Of a DNA stretch of 64,000 nt, positions 23,348-32,727 are shown piece after piece. Both the position numbers and the translations under genes were made by a program. Source of the DNA: Silurus meridionalis (lineage: Eukaryota > Chordata > Actinopteri > Siluriformes > Siluridae); the NCBI RefSeq assembly GCF_014805685.1, contig NC_060891.1, forward strand, positions 29,858,898 to 29,922,897, given 5' to 3'. The notes below the pieces were generated by a model that saw only the letters and a program-made list of their open reading frames with translations, was not told the origin of the DNA and did not search any database. How positions within the stretch are numbered: the stretch's first letter is position 1; each line of letters opens with the position of its first letter.

Positions 23348-24147
23348 TCTCATTTGGTCTCTTTTGCTCAGCTCCACCACGCTGATCAGCTCAACCACCC
23401 TGCCTCCTAGACCATCGGCCTTGGCTGTTCTTCGCAGACAGTACCGCCAATTTCAGCTCTCCTCAATTGCTGCTGAGTTTACTCATTTTCTAGAACAGCT
23501 CTCCCGCCCAAGTGTCCCAGCTGATGCCTTCGTGCCTCCTCGCATTGCGCGGGGCTTTACAACGCGTGATGGGAGTTCACAGACTTCCCCTGATCTCAAC
23601 CGTCGTCACGAATGTTCCTGTTTTCCTGACACAGCACCGCAGTTCTCTCCCTATCCTTCACACTGGTCTCCCACTAATTATACCCCTACATCTCCTGTTC
23701 CGCCAAACCAGCGTGCTCCTGTGTCTTCACCCATCCCTGGACCAAGCTACTCCTTTATGTCTCCTGCCCATGCTTCTGTGTCTTCACCTGGGCCTAGATT
23801 CAGCTACTCCTTCATGTCCCCTGCTGCTGCAGAACCTCACACACCCTGCTATTTCAATAAAGATGCTTAATCTCCCTCAAGTTTGTTTCCTGTCCTTCTT
23901 TGCCTATTCCATACACTCATATCAGTCAGATTCTATCCTACTCACACACGTAAATACCTTATTAATATTATTATCAATACTTGATGTAAATAAAGGTTTG
24001 ATTAACATATAGATCAAATAGGTTTTGTCAGACTACTTCTATTGTATTTAATAAGTTCTATATTTAATTAGGTTAATTTAGTTTGATTAATATTAGTTTG
24101 ATTATAACACACGCTAGATATGGTTGATTAAAATATTTTTCTCGACA
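23348..24147 (-). repeat. LTR-B, 3' LTR of ERV-B, U5/R side lost in gap
   Basis: The last 800 bp of an LTR, ending CTCGACA at 24147. To the right lies a polypurine tract on the minus strand, so this is the 3' LTR of a minus-strand provirus. It retains the intron end and exon 2 of the antisense gene. Confidence 0.9.
23372..23870 (+). pseudogene. LTR antisense gene exon 2, copy B
   Basis: Follows TTTTGCTCAG at 23362-23371. From about 23425 the frame is open to TAA at 23868-23870: a Leu/Arg/Gln-rich helix (LRRQYRQFQL), acidic spots, Pro/Ser/Tyr-rich tail with two SYSFMSPA repeats, ending TPCYFNKDA. AATAAA at 23856-23861 overlaps the last codons. A TGA near 23384 and a one-base loss near 23398 break the beginning of the exon. 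Exon 1 is in the gap. Confidence 0.65.
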
Positions 24148-24166
24148 TTACTCCCCCCTCTGAGAC
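24148..24166 (-). other. Polypurine tract of ERV-B
   Basis: On the minus strand TCAGAGGGGGGAGTAA abuts the LTR start TGTCGAG. Same at 31302-31317 (C) and 42572-42587 (E). It primes plus-strand DNA synthesis in retroviruses. Confidence 0.88.
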
Positions 24167-24437
24167 TTTATAGTCTCACATTCCACTTATAATCACTTAT
24201 AACCGTTTCTCAATCATACATGTCATGTAATACAGCAGTAGAACAAGGTAAAAGTCTTTGACTTCTTTGGCATATGTAGTTTTCTTCTGACCCAGATACT
24301 TTGCGTATCGCAGGGGGTCTTGTTGGAGCCCTGGAAGAGGTTACTAGCACTTTACCAGGCACTCGTGTGTTGATATCCACGTGAATATGTTGGTCCAAGG
24401 AAAAGGTCCATTAAGGCTTAATATCCACGGTGATCAA

Positions 24438-24740
24438 AATGCCAAATTGAAAATGAAAAAATGCGAAATTAAAAGAAATAAAAGCAAAATCATACTAACA
24501 TAAAATGAAAAAATGCGAAATTAAAAGAAATAAAAGCAAAATCATACTAACATACATACTAAAGATCGACTAACATACATACTAAAGATCGACATTACTC
24601 CCACCCTCATTACTGCCAAACCACAACATCGATGAACTAGGAGTGGGCGAAAAACCCTGTAGACAATCATGCCAGGGAAAATTCCCACTCTGCCCGCCAG
24701 TGGCGCGACAGTGGAATCACCACCAAGGTCATCCTTAGTC
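24438..24740 (-). other. 3' noncoding region with A-rich tandem repeat, second PPT-like site and conserved GC block
   Basis: A 56-bp A-rich unit is repeated twice (about 24445-24555). At 24590-24608 the minus strand reads GAGGGTGGGAGTAATGTCGAT, copying the true PPT/LTR junction. From 24610 to 24740 lies a block kept almost unchanged in C (31625-31765) and E (43085-43215), including GGGAAAATTCCC at 24675-24686. No open frame; an RNA export or regulatory element is possible. Confidence 0.55.
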
Positions 24741-24848
24741 GTGGGTGTACATGCAGTTAAATATGAGACACATGAACAAAAGGAAAATTGAACTTAAACA
24801 ATGTAGTCCGCAGAAATGTGGTAGAGCTATGAAACAGGCGACAACCGC

Positions 24849-25601
24849 TTAATCCAATGAGGTAACGGAGCGGATATATGGCGACCAGTCCGTAGTGCGA
24901 ACCACACAGCATTGTACCATTTTAGACGGGCGTCTACCATGCAATGAAATTACCTCTGAGTCTCTGGCACGCTTGTGATATCTGTGAAGCAGGATAGGGC
25001 GACAGTGCCAATCCCAATGTTTTGCTGGTTCCGTTGTCCATAGAACATAGCCTCCTAAGGTAATGGTGTAGTATGTTACAGTAGTGCGTTGCATAACAAA
25101 GGTCGTAAGCAGGAAACTATGGGTGTTTCGGGCTCTTGTTGAGAAGGAAAGAACCCCAAATGACTCAGCCAGGGAGATTGCGTGACGTATTGTGAAGACT
25201 CGGGTGACCATCTGGAGTCCACCAGGAAGATTATAGACAGAGTTCTGAATGGAGTCTAACCACGTTCCCTCCGGAGAAAACATGTTAGCATGGCGCAAAA
25301 TGGCGGTCACTGGTCTACGCTGGTCCTCATCTGTTTCCCAAGCAAACTCATCCCTCTGCGGAGGAAAACCGAACCACTCATGGGGTCCATCATGGCACCG
25401 GTCACCCAAAGGACAGTCGTCACCGTCTTGGCACCACAAGCAATGTGTCTGATGGTCATAAGTTAGGGCTGCACACGCCTCACAGGGACCCCTGAATGTG
25501 TCGAAGGCGAAGCGATAACCCTCATAACATGTTTCTGCGAATGCACACACACCAGGAAACAGTCGCAGATTCGGCTGTAGCCACCTGGGTTCACCAGCCA
25601 T
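24849..25601 (-). CDS. ERV-B accessory protein, Cys/His-rich, nearly intact
   Basis: Frame of 250 codons from the ATG at 25601 (MAGEPRWLQ), 4 nt after the splice acceptor TGTGTGCAG|GAAC (boundary 25606/25605). The gene lies between the env stop (25823) and the PPT, where complex retroviruses keep regulatory genes. Cysteine cluster at about residues 18-76: C..FAETC, CEACA, HCLWC, CPLGDRCHDGPHEW, consistent with metal binding. Later conserved WETDEDQRRPV, WLDSIQNSVYNLPGG, VTYYTITLGGYVLWTTEPAKH. The last 25 or so residues are frameshifted by a 2-base loss near 24928 compared with the copies at 43316 and 7356, which end ISAPLP.WI.RL. No signal peptide or membrane span. I recognise no family. Confidence 0.8.
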   Translation of the reverse strand: MAGEPRWLQPNLRLFPGVCAFAETCYEGYRFAFDTFRGPCEACAALTYDHQTHCLWCQDGDDCPLGDRCHDGPHEWFGFPPQRDEFAWETDEDQRRPVTAILRHANMFSPEGTWLDSIQNSVYNLPGGLQMVTRVFTIRHAISLAESFGVLSFSTRARNTHSFLLTTFVMQRTTVTYYTITLGGYVLWTTEPAKHWDWHCRPILLHRYHKRARDSEVISLHGRRPSKMVQCCVVRTTDWSPYIRSVTSLD

Positions 25602-25822
25602 GTTCCTGCACACAACATGTAAAACTCACAACAACAACATGGTTCATACAACATAATGCGGACAAGCAACGACCTAAAGCATTTGCCATGAAAGTGGGAA
25701 ATATAGAAGTAAACCTCCACGGGTATGTTATTAGCATCAAGATCAATAATCAAGCACAGATAGATAGATGGCTAGACAGATATATATCTATATACATATT
25801 AAAAGGATATGTTTGGTGTACG

Positions 25823-28172
25823 TTATTCTTGTCCTTTGTTTAAACCCAAAAAATCTGCTTTCATGTCCACGTAGACGTTATGGTCCATAGCAGCATAGAT
25901 GTGTTCTGTAGTAGATTCCTGCTCCATAACAGCCGTCATTGGGAGCTGTACATATTGTCCGAACAGTGAGTGCACAGTCTTGCTGATAAGAGCACGGAGA
26001 CAAGGTATTCGCAGCAAACAAAAATGCCACGGCTGCAAGAATAATGGCAAGCGTAGTTCCAATACGTATTAGTCCCGCCAACCAGTTTGAAGAAAAAAAC
26101 CAACCTAGCCAACTGGTAAGTGCGGATTCCTTCGCATTATTGGAGACCATTTCATCACGAGCTTTCGCCATGCGGTCTAGTAGAGCGTGTAGCGGACCCG
26201 CAGAGCCAGTGTGAAGAGGAATAACCGTGCAACAGTCCTCCCCGATAAGATGGCATACACCTTGGTCTGGTCCAAGCATTTTGTCAATAGCGAATCTATT
26301 CTGCACAGCCATTAATGTAGTGGCGTGAAGTTGTTCTGATATCAGTTTCAAGGCTTCAATTGTGTGATTGATAAAACGTTGTTGGTTGTACCAAATATAA
26401 TTTATCCAGGCCATATTACGATCTACTTGGATCCAAGGAGAAACATTGTCAATGCCTTGGGCGCCTTTATCTAGGGCAGCAAATTCAACGGAACACCTAC
26501 TGGTGTGCCCTTCCAACTTATATAGATTTCAGGATCCGGGCCCCATGAGGGTAACCTAGATTTATTAGTGATTGTGAGATACTTGTCCTTATAATTGTTC
26601 ATGATACTAGATAACAGAGTTTTTTCAACGTCATCCTGAAGAGTGCTTGACGTCGTCTTGACCTCACCAGGTCATTTAAAGGGTCTCATTTACCGCCATG
26701 ACAATGAGGCGTCCTTCTAGAACTACCGGTGCACAGCGACCATGCCATAGGCTCGGTAGAACCTGCAGCACTTCATTTCCACCACAGAACCAAAATATGT
26801 CTGCTAGGGGCAGTGTGCCTCTTCTCAAGCTTGGGACATGAAATTGACTATGTGAATCACACCTTCGTGTGGAGGAATTACAAGACTGTTTTAAGTTAAG
26901 TATGTGGAACGCTGCATCAATCTGTTGGTCACATGCCGCCTCCGGCAGTGATCCTACAGTAACCACTCCTCTTGCGCGAAGGCACAACGGGAAAGTTTGT
27001 CCCGGATGCACAACCACCCGCAAATCATCATTACTAAGCGTAGCCAGGGGCTGATAATCGCACGCAGCACTACGTGAGCGCATCCAGTTGGCACCATAAT
27101 CAACAGCAGCTGAACCTAATAAACATATAGCTGGGCAAAGATGAGTGGTGTTATAAGGTGCTTTGTCACATGCCTCTAGCCCTACTGTCGGCATAACACG
27201 AGGTGGACGTCGAGATCTTCTGTCACATACAATGCATGTAGAGTGGGGCACTGCTGCACGCCCTGAATCTACCAACCATTGTCTGTACAGGTTAAGGTTT
27301 GGCTGAATGTTTGTAGTTTCAGCATATTGCTTTACTGATGTCACATTGATCCTTTCCGCACATCTGAAACAGGTCGGGGCTTTTGGATTAGAGGGATAGT
27401 TGGGGTTCTTGTATCTGAAACTAAATTGTATTCTAGGTAAGTTCATCCCTTCCTGCCAGTTAGGGACATATACTAGAATTTTATACAAAACATCCCCATA
27501 CGCTAAAGATTCTACTGAGGTTCTTTCAAATGTGCCATGCGGGATCCCAACTTGGGGAAAACCAAAATACCATAGAAGCGTAATATCAACACAACTGCGG
27601 GTGCCTAATATGCGAGGTATAACTCTGTGGGGTACTCCTGTGACCACTATAATGTCTGTTTCTTTATCCGTGTCGGTCATTCGAGCCTCAAGTCTCATCT
27701 CGTATTCAGGAGTATTATTTATCTCTGTAGAGTTGCAGGGATGAAAAAGGGATATAGTGTATGTTATAAACATATGTTGTGCAGTTACTGGAAAGGATGG
27801 CAGGACCTTAGTGTTATTTAAAAGGCCCAATGCACACCGGAATTGTTCTGCAAGCACGTTTCTGGCCATATGTACAGAAACCTTTGTAGCCTGTTCTGAA
27901 GTGAGACTAGTTTTAGCAAGGTGACCTAGAGACCCTAGTGGTTTAGACCTTTGTATCTATTTGTGGACATTGTGCGACTTTCTGGACCTGCTGCGGGTTG
28001 GGAATAGTTATTTAGGAAATGTTGGACAAAGGACTGATATATCTGCTGGATGATGTAAATAACGGTTAATGAAAATGTAAGGGCAAATGAACCATACTGC
28101 TAAAGCCATAACGAGTACTGCCCAGTGTCTTTTGGTAAGAGTCTGTTTGGACTTTAGGGAATTTTTCATCAT
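25823..28172 (-). pseudogene. env: ERV-B env (SU and TM), frameshifted
   Basis: The start ATG at 28172 overlaps the pol stop (CCATGATG). The leader is broken near 28000. SU is open 27869-26676 with many cysteines, including CxxC pairs (CIVCDRR) and Asn-glycosylation sites. TM is open 26516-25878: fusion/heptad region, QNRFAIDKMLGPDQG (immunosuppressive-like heptad), CHLIGEDCC (CX6CC, 26229-26255), and membrane span LAGLIRIGTTLAIILAAVAF. The cytoplasmic tail continues in another frame (26062-25823). CX6CC marks gamma/epsilon-type Env with a covalent SU-TM link. Breaks near 26670-26520 remove the cleavage region's frame. Confidence 0.85.
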
Positions 28173-29574
28173 GGTTCCACAGGTAGATCGATATCTAAGT
28201 CTACTAGATCTTGTAGATTAAGAGTGTCAAACTGTTCAGGTGGAGTGACAGTGTTTTCTTCACTGCCTAGTAGTCTCTGCACAGTTTCTTCTAGTTTGTC
28301 AGAGTCTAGTGTGTCATGTGGTGGTCGTGAATCAACCTGATACGAACAACCTGGCCTCGGTTCTCCTTCAACTGGCCGTGGTTGTGTGGTTTTGGCACGC
28401 GTCCTGTATGCTGGTCCCCTGTCCTGTGCTGAGCCTGCGTCGTCGTCGTCGTCCTCTGAGTCGTCAGAGTGGGCGCAGTGTGCCAACTCAGCCCGAGATT
28501 TCCTCCACTCTGGTCCTTTCACAGCAGCTCTGCAACAATGGTTAAGATGATACCAGTATTCCTTACCTTCTACTTTGACTGCGGTAGGAGTTGCTAGTAC
28601 CACCTTGAATGGGCCTTCACGGCGTGGCTCACTCCAGTGTTTCCTTTTGAACACTTTGATATACACGTAGTCACCTGGTTGCACCTGCTGTAGTGGCTCG
28701 TCAACCTGTGCTCCGTGTGTGGCTTCACGAACCTGTGAATATAAAGTTCTGTGTATTTGCGTCAGATGTTTGCAATAACTAGACATGTCTGCTTCAAGTT
28801 GTTCAAGTGAGGAGCTTGTGTAAGGTCCTTGTGTAAAAGCAACTGGCATGGGTCGTCCTGTCAGCAACTCATGTGGTGTCAGGTGTGTGTTGCGATTTGT
28901 TTGAGAGCGCATTTTCATCAATGCCAGTGGAAGAGCTTGTACCCAATTCAGATCTGTGCTAGCACAAATTTTTGCTATTTTCTCCTTCAACACTCCATTT
29001 GCTCTCTCAACCATTCCCTGTGACTGTGGATGGTAAACACACCCCATTCTTTGCTTGATACACAAAGCTTCTGAAATTGCCTTGATCACATTATTTACAA
29101 AATGTGGTCCATTGTCAGAGCTCAGTTTGTCAGGTATCCCAAACCTTGGAATCACTTCCTGATTAAAACTTAGCTACAGTCTTTGCGTCATTCTTGGCAG
29201 TAGCTGTTGCCTCAACCCATCTGCTAAAACGATCTATTACTACCAAGATGTATCTTTTCCCTTCCTTTCTATCTGCCATGTCCACAAAGTCCATCATCAA
29301 ATGTCGAAATGGTCCCCTTGGTTCAGGAATGTGACTGATTGGTGCTGTGAAATGTTTCCTGACATTTCGTGCTGCACATAGCTCACAGGACCTCAGGAAT
29401 TTGTCCACCATACTGGCCAGATATTGCGACCACCAATTCCTTCGGATTGTGTCTATGGTCTCCCTACGATTACAGTGATCTACCCCATGTGCTTCAGTAA
29501 TGAGCTTCGGTAAAAGAGCTAATGGTGCTACCCACACTCCATCAATACTTCTCCATAACCCTGTGTTGGGGTCT
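28169..29574 (-). pseudogene. pol: ERV-B pol 3' part (integrase), interrupted by ERV-C LTR
   Basis: Integrase: zinc finger HGVDH...CELC (29470-29370), core LMMDFVDM, SSDNGPHF and ERANGVLKEK (D, D, E), then a C-terminal GDYVYIKV...EGPFKVVLATPTAVKVEG domain of the GPY/F type found in gamma- and epsilon-like elements, and an acidic tail to the stop at 28169. Two one-base losses near 29160-29175 break the frame. At 29574 the coding sequence stops at an LTR; the four bases GTCT before it are the presumed target duplication. Confidence 0.9.
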
Positions 29575-31301
29575 TGTCGGAACTCAGAGCCCGTCTCTGA
29601 GGCGACACATCAGTGGATTTCTTTGCTCAGAGGATTCCCAATAATGCCCAGCCAATTCTAGAAAAAACACAAATATAATAGACACAAACCGCCAATGAAG
29701 GATCCTCAGTCCTGGATGAGTAAAAGCAAAACTTATTTATTTCCATGCACGTTCCAAAGAGCTCAGTAGAAGGTGGGTACTTCACATCAAAATGAACAGC
29801 ACATCAACAAATGATAGAGCACGCCATAGTGAGGAAGTACACTGACTGTTGTTTCACGCTCATATTTATACCCTGTAGCCACCGTATCTTTTTATTTTTT
29901 TTATTCCTTGACCTTGAGTAATTCCCCTTATTTTCCATTTTCTGCCTTCTCTTCCATTTCTGTCTTCTTTTCCCCCTTATCTTCCATTTTCTGCCTTCTC
30001 TTCCATTTCTGTCTTCTTTTCCTAGTTCCCCTTATCTTTGGCCTTGGCTTCTATTCTCCCAAACAACACCATATTTGGGGTTCCTGTCTTTTTCCCGTTT
30101 CCCCTTATTTACGGCCCATAACTTTATGTTAAAAAAAAAATATGAGTGAGTATAAAGCCCTTATTTTTCTCTGAGTTCAACCATACGTTCTTCAGTCTCT
30201 CAAGTGTGAACAACCTTTTTGCGGCCTATTTTGTCTTCCTGCATTTGCAATGGGTAAGTGTTATGCTTTATTCTTTTTATAATGCTGTTTTGCTATTCTA
30301 CTTTTATTTAATTGAGTTATATCATTGTTTGTATACTGTGCTTGATTATAATACTTTTAATTAATAGTTGTATGCGCCTAGGTTATATTTTAATTGTGCA
30401 TTCTGAACTGAATGTTACACAGTGTGTAGAATCTTTTTCTTGCATGAGTGTTATCTTTTGCTTATGCCCGTAGTCACCGTGATTTGACCCTGTCTAATAT
30501 CTTATCTCTGTTGGTCTCTTTTGCTCAGCTCCACCACGTTTGCCTCCCAGAACGACTCAGTTGGGCATTCTTCGCCGACAATTTCGCCAGTTTCAGCTCT
30601 CCTTACTTGCCGCTGAGCTTACTCATTTTCTTGAACATCTTTCCAGCCCAAGTGTCCCTGAGGATGCCTTCCTGCCTCCTCGCATTGTGCAGAGCACTTC
30701 TACGCGTGACAAGAGCACACAGACTTCTCCTGAGCTCAACAGCCGTCACGGATGCTCCTACTTCCCTGACACGACACCACAGTTTTCTCCCTATCCTTCA
30801 CACTGGTCTCCCACTGATTATTCCCCTACGTCTCCTGTTGCTTTGCCAAGTCACCGTGCTCCTGTGCCTTCACCTGGCTTCGGGCCAAGCCGCTCTTTCA
30901 TGTCTCCTGCCCATGCTTCTGTGTCTTCCCCAGGCCTTGGGCCTAGCTACTCCTACATGTCTCCTGCAGCTGCTGAAGCCCGTCGCCTTGCTATTTCAAT
31001 AAAGATGCTTAATCTCCCTCAAGTTTGTTTCCTGTCCTTCTTTGCCTATTCCATACACTCATAACATTTAGTCAGATTCTATCCTACTCACACATGTAAA
31101 TACCTTATTATTATTATTAATACTTGATGTAAATAAAGGTTTGATTAACATATAGATCAAATAGGTTTTGTCAAACTACATCTATTATATCTAATAAGTT
31201 CTATATTGCTTTATTAAGTTAATTAGGTTAATTTAGTTTGATAATATTAGTTTGATTATAACACACGCTAGATATGGTTGATTAAAATATTTTCCTCGAC
31301 A
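29575..31301 (-). repeat. LTR-C, 3' LTR of nested ERV-C
   Basis: 1,727-bp LTR inserted into ERV-B pol at a GTCT site; followed on the right by the polypurine tract and accessory gene of a second provirus. It shares private differences with LTR-D (GTTCCAAAGAGCTCAGTAGAAGGTGGG region), so C and D are the closest pair. Sense TATA near 29870, antisense TATA 30151-30156. Confidence 0.92.
30250..31064 (+). CDS. LTR antisense spliced gene, copy C (reading frame uninterrupted after splicing)
   Basis: ATG at 30250-30252 plus one G, donor GTAAGT from 30254, intron 30254-30528 ending TTTTGCTCAG, exon 2 from 30529. The joined frame has no stop for about 179 codons. Beyond the first few residues (Pro/Arg-rich) it holds a likely amphipathic helix with ILRRQFRQFQLSLLAAELTH, then Pro/Ser/Tyr-rich sequence with HWSPTDYSPTSP and paired SPG.GPS.S.MSPA repeats. 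A one-base loss near 30985 shifts the C-terminus relative to copies A, B, D and F, so the normal stop overlapping AATAAA (30998-31003) is missed and the frame runs to 31064, past the likely cleavage site. Whether protein is made from this copy is doubtful; it shows the open frame best. Confidence 0.65.
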
Positions 31302-31839
31302 TTACTCCCCCCTCTGAGACTTTATAGTCTCACATTCCGCTTATAACCACTTATAACCGTTTCTCAATCATACATGTCATGTAATACAGCAGTAGAACAA
31401 AGTAAAAGTCTTTGACTTCTTTGGCACATGTAGTTTTCTTCTGACCCAGATACTTTGCGTATCGCAGGGGGTCTTGTTGGAGCCCTGGAAGAGGTTACTA
31501 GCACTTTACCAGGCACTCGTGTGTTGAAAAGAATAATAAAGCAAAAACAAAAAGTAAAAGAAATAAAAGCAAAATGATTAAGATCGACAATGCAACATTA
31601 TAAGATCGACATTACTCCCACCCTCACACTAATGGGTACGCCAAACCACAACATCGATGAACTAGGAGTGGGCGAAAAACCCTGTAGACAAACATGCCAG
31701 GGAAAATTCCCACTCTGCCCGCCAGTGGCGCGACAGTGGAATCACCACCAAGGTCATCCTTAGTCGTGGGTGTACATGCAGTTAAATATGGGACACATGA
31801 ACAAAATGAAAATCGAAATTAAACAATGTAGTCCGCATA
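31302..31839 (-). other. ERV-C polypurine tract and 3' noncoding region
   Basis: The PPT (31302-31317) is followed by the conserved 3' noncoding region, a second PPT-like copy at 31606-31625, and the GC block with GGGAAAATTCCC near 31697-31708. Confidence 0.75.
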
Positions 31840-32225
31840 ATGTGCGATATCTGTGAATCAGGATAGGGCGACAGTGCCAATCCCGATGTGTTGCTGGTTC
31901 CGTTGTCCATAGAACATAGCCTCCTAAGGTAATGGTGTAGTATGTTACAGTAGTGCGTTGCATGACGAAGGTCGTAAGCAGGAAACTATGGGTGTTTCGG
32001 CCTCTTGTTGAGAAGGAAAGAACCCCAAATGACTCAGCCAGGAGATTGCGCGACGTGTGAAGACTCGGGTGACCATCTGGAGTCCACCAGGAAGATTATA
32101 GACAGAGTTCTGAATGGAGTCTAACCACGTTCCCTCCAGAGAAAACATGTTAGCATGGCGCAAAATGGCGGTCACTGGTCTACGCTGGTCCTCATCTGTT
32201 TCCCAAGCAAACTCATCCCTCTGTG
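31840..32225 (-). pseudogene. ERV-C accessory gene, truncated at both ends
   Basis: Middle part of the Cys/His-rich accessory ORF, from DEFAWETDEDQRRPV (about 32220) through WLDSIQNSVYNLPGG to WTTEPATHRDWHCRPIL (about 31850). The cysteine-rich N-terminus is lost where non-viral sequence begins at about 32226; the C-terminus is deleted at about 31845. Frame broken near 32050. Confidence 0.85.
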
Positions 32226-32500
32226 GGATGCTGTAAATACTGGGGTCTGGAAATGAAACTGTATTTAAGTGAAACAGGTGAACAGCTTTTCTCCTGAAGT
32301 TTGATGGATAGCCTTGAGTCAGTTTGTTCAGCTCTAGTGATTTAATTTGTAGATGGTCCTGATTGAGGCTTTTTCGATACCAGTGCAGATAGTCAGCTGA
32401 TGCATCATATTTGCAGAGTGGTGATACTGCCTACAGATTTAGATGATGGTTTGTTCTGGTGTAATGCTGCTGCCAACAGATCCTGCTGTAAACATTACAA
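32226..32500 (-). pseudogene. T-cell receptor / immunoglobulin V-like exon relic
   Basis: On the minus strand, after an acceptor-like TGTTTACAG, the sequence reads SITPEQT, then CKYDASADYLHWYRKSLNQ. The Cys (32413-32415) and Trp (32380-32382) are spaced 11 residues apart, followed by a framework-like stretch ending NTVSFPDPSIYSIP. This is the strand-B Cys and strand-C Trp pattern of a V domain and resembles fish TCR alpha/delta V segments. A stop lies just before the Cys, and the expected YYC end is missing because ERV-C sequence begins at about 32225. 32500-32627 has no recognised content. Confidence 0.5.
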
Positions 32501-32627
32501 CAACAACATTTCTATGTACTTTCAGACATCAGTCACCAATTCAGGTTTTAGTACAAATCTCCAGAATCCACATAAAGTTTGTCGTCTTATAAAATACTTA
32601 CCAATGATTGTATCTATAAAAGAAATA

Positions 32628-32727
32628 NNNNNNNNNNNNNNNNNNNNNNNNNNNNNNNNNNNNNNNNNNNNNNNNNNNNNNNNNNNNNNNNNNNNNNNNN
32701 NNNNNNNNNNNNNNNNNNNNNNNNNNN
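32628..32727. other. Assembly gap (100 N)
   Basis: Fixed 100-N spacer. The contig to the right (32728-37753) is the only one with plus-strand ERV genes and is flanked by gaps on both sides. Confidence 0.99.

Noticed and set aside
24849..25601. Assignment of the accessory ORF to foamy-virus Bel/Tas
   Set aside because: Position and primer type are suggestive, but I see no motif that establishes homology.
28829..29023. Plus-strand frame opposite integrase (also 37366-37560 and 50890-51096)
   Set aside because: Shadow of a conserved pol region; its conservation is explained by the integrase frame.
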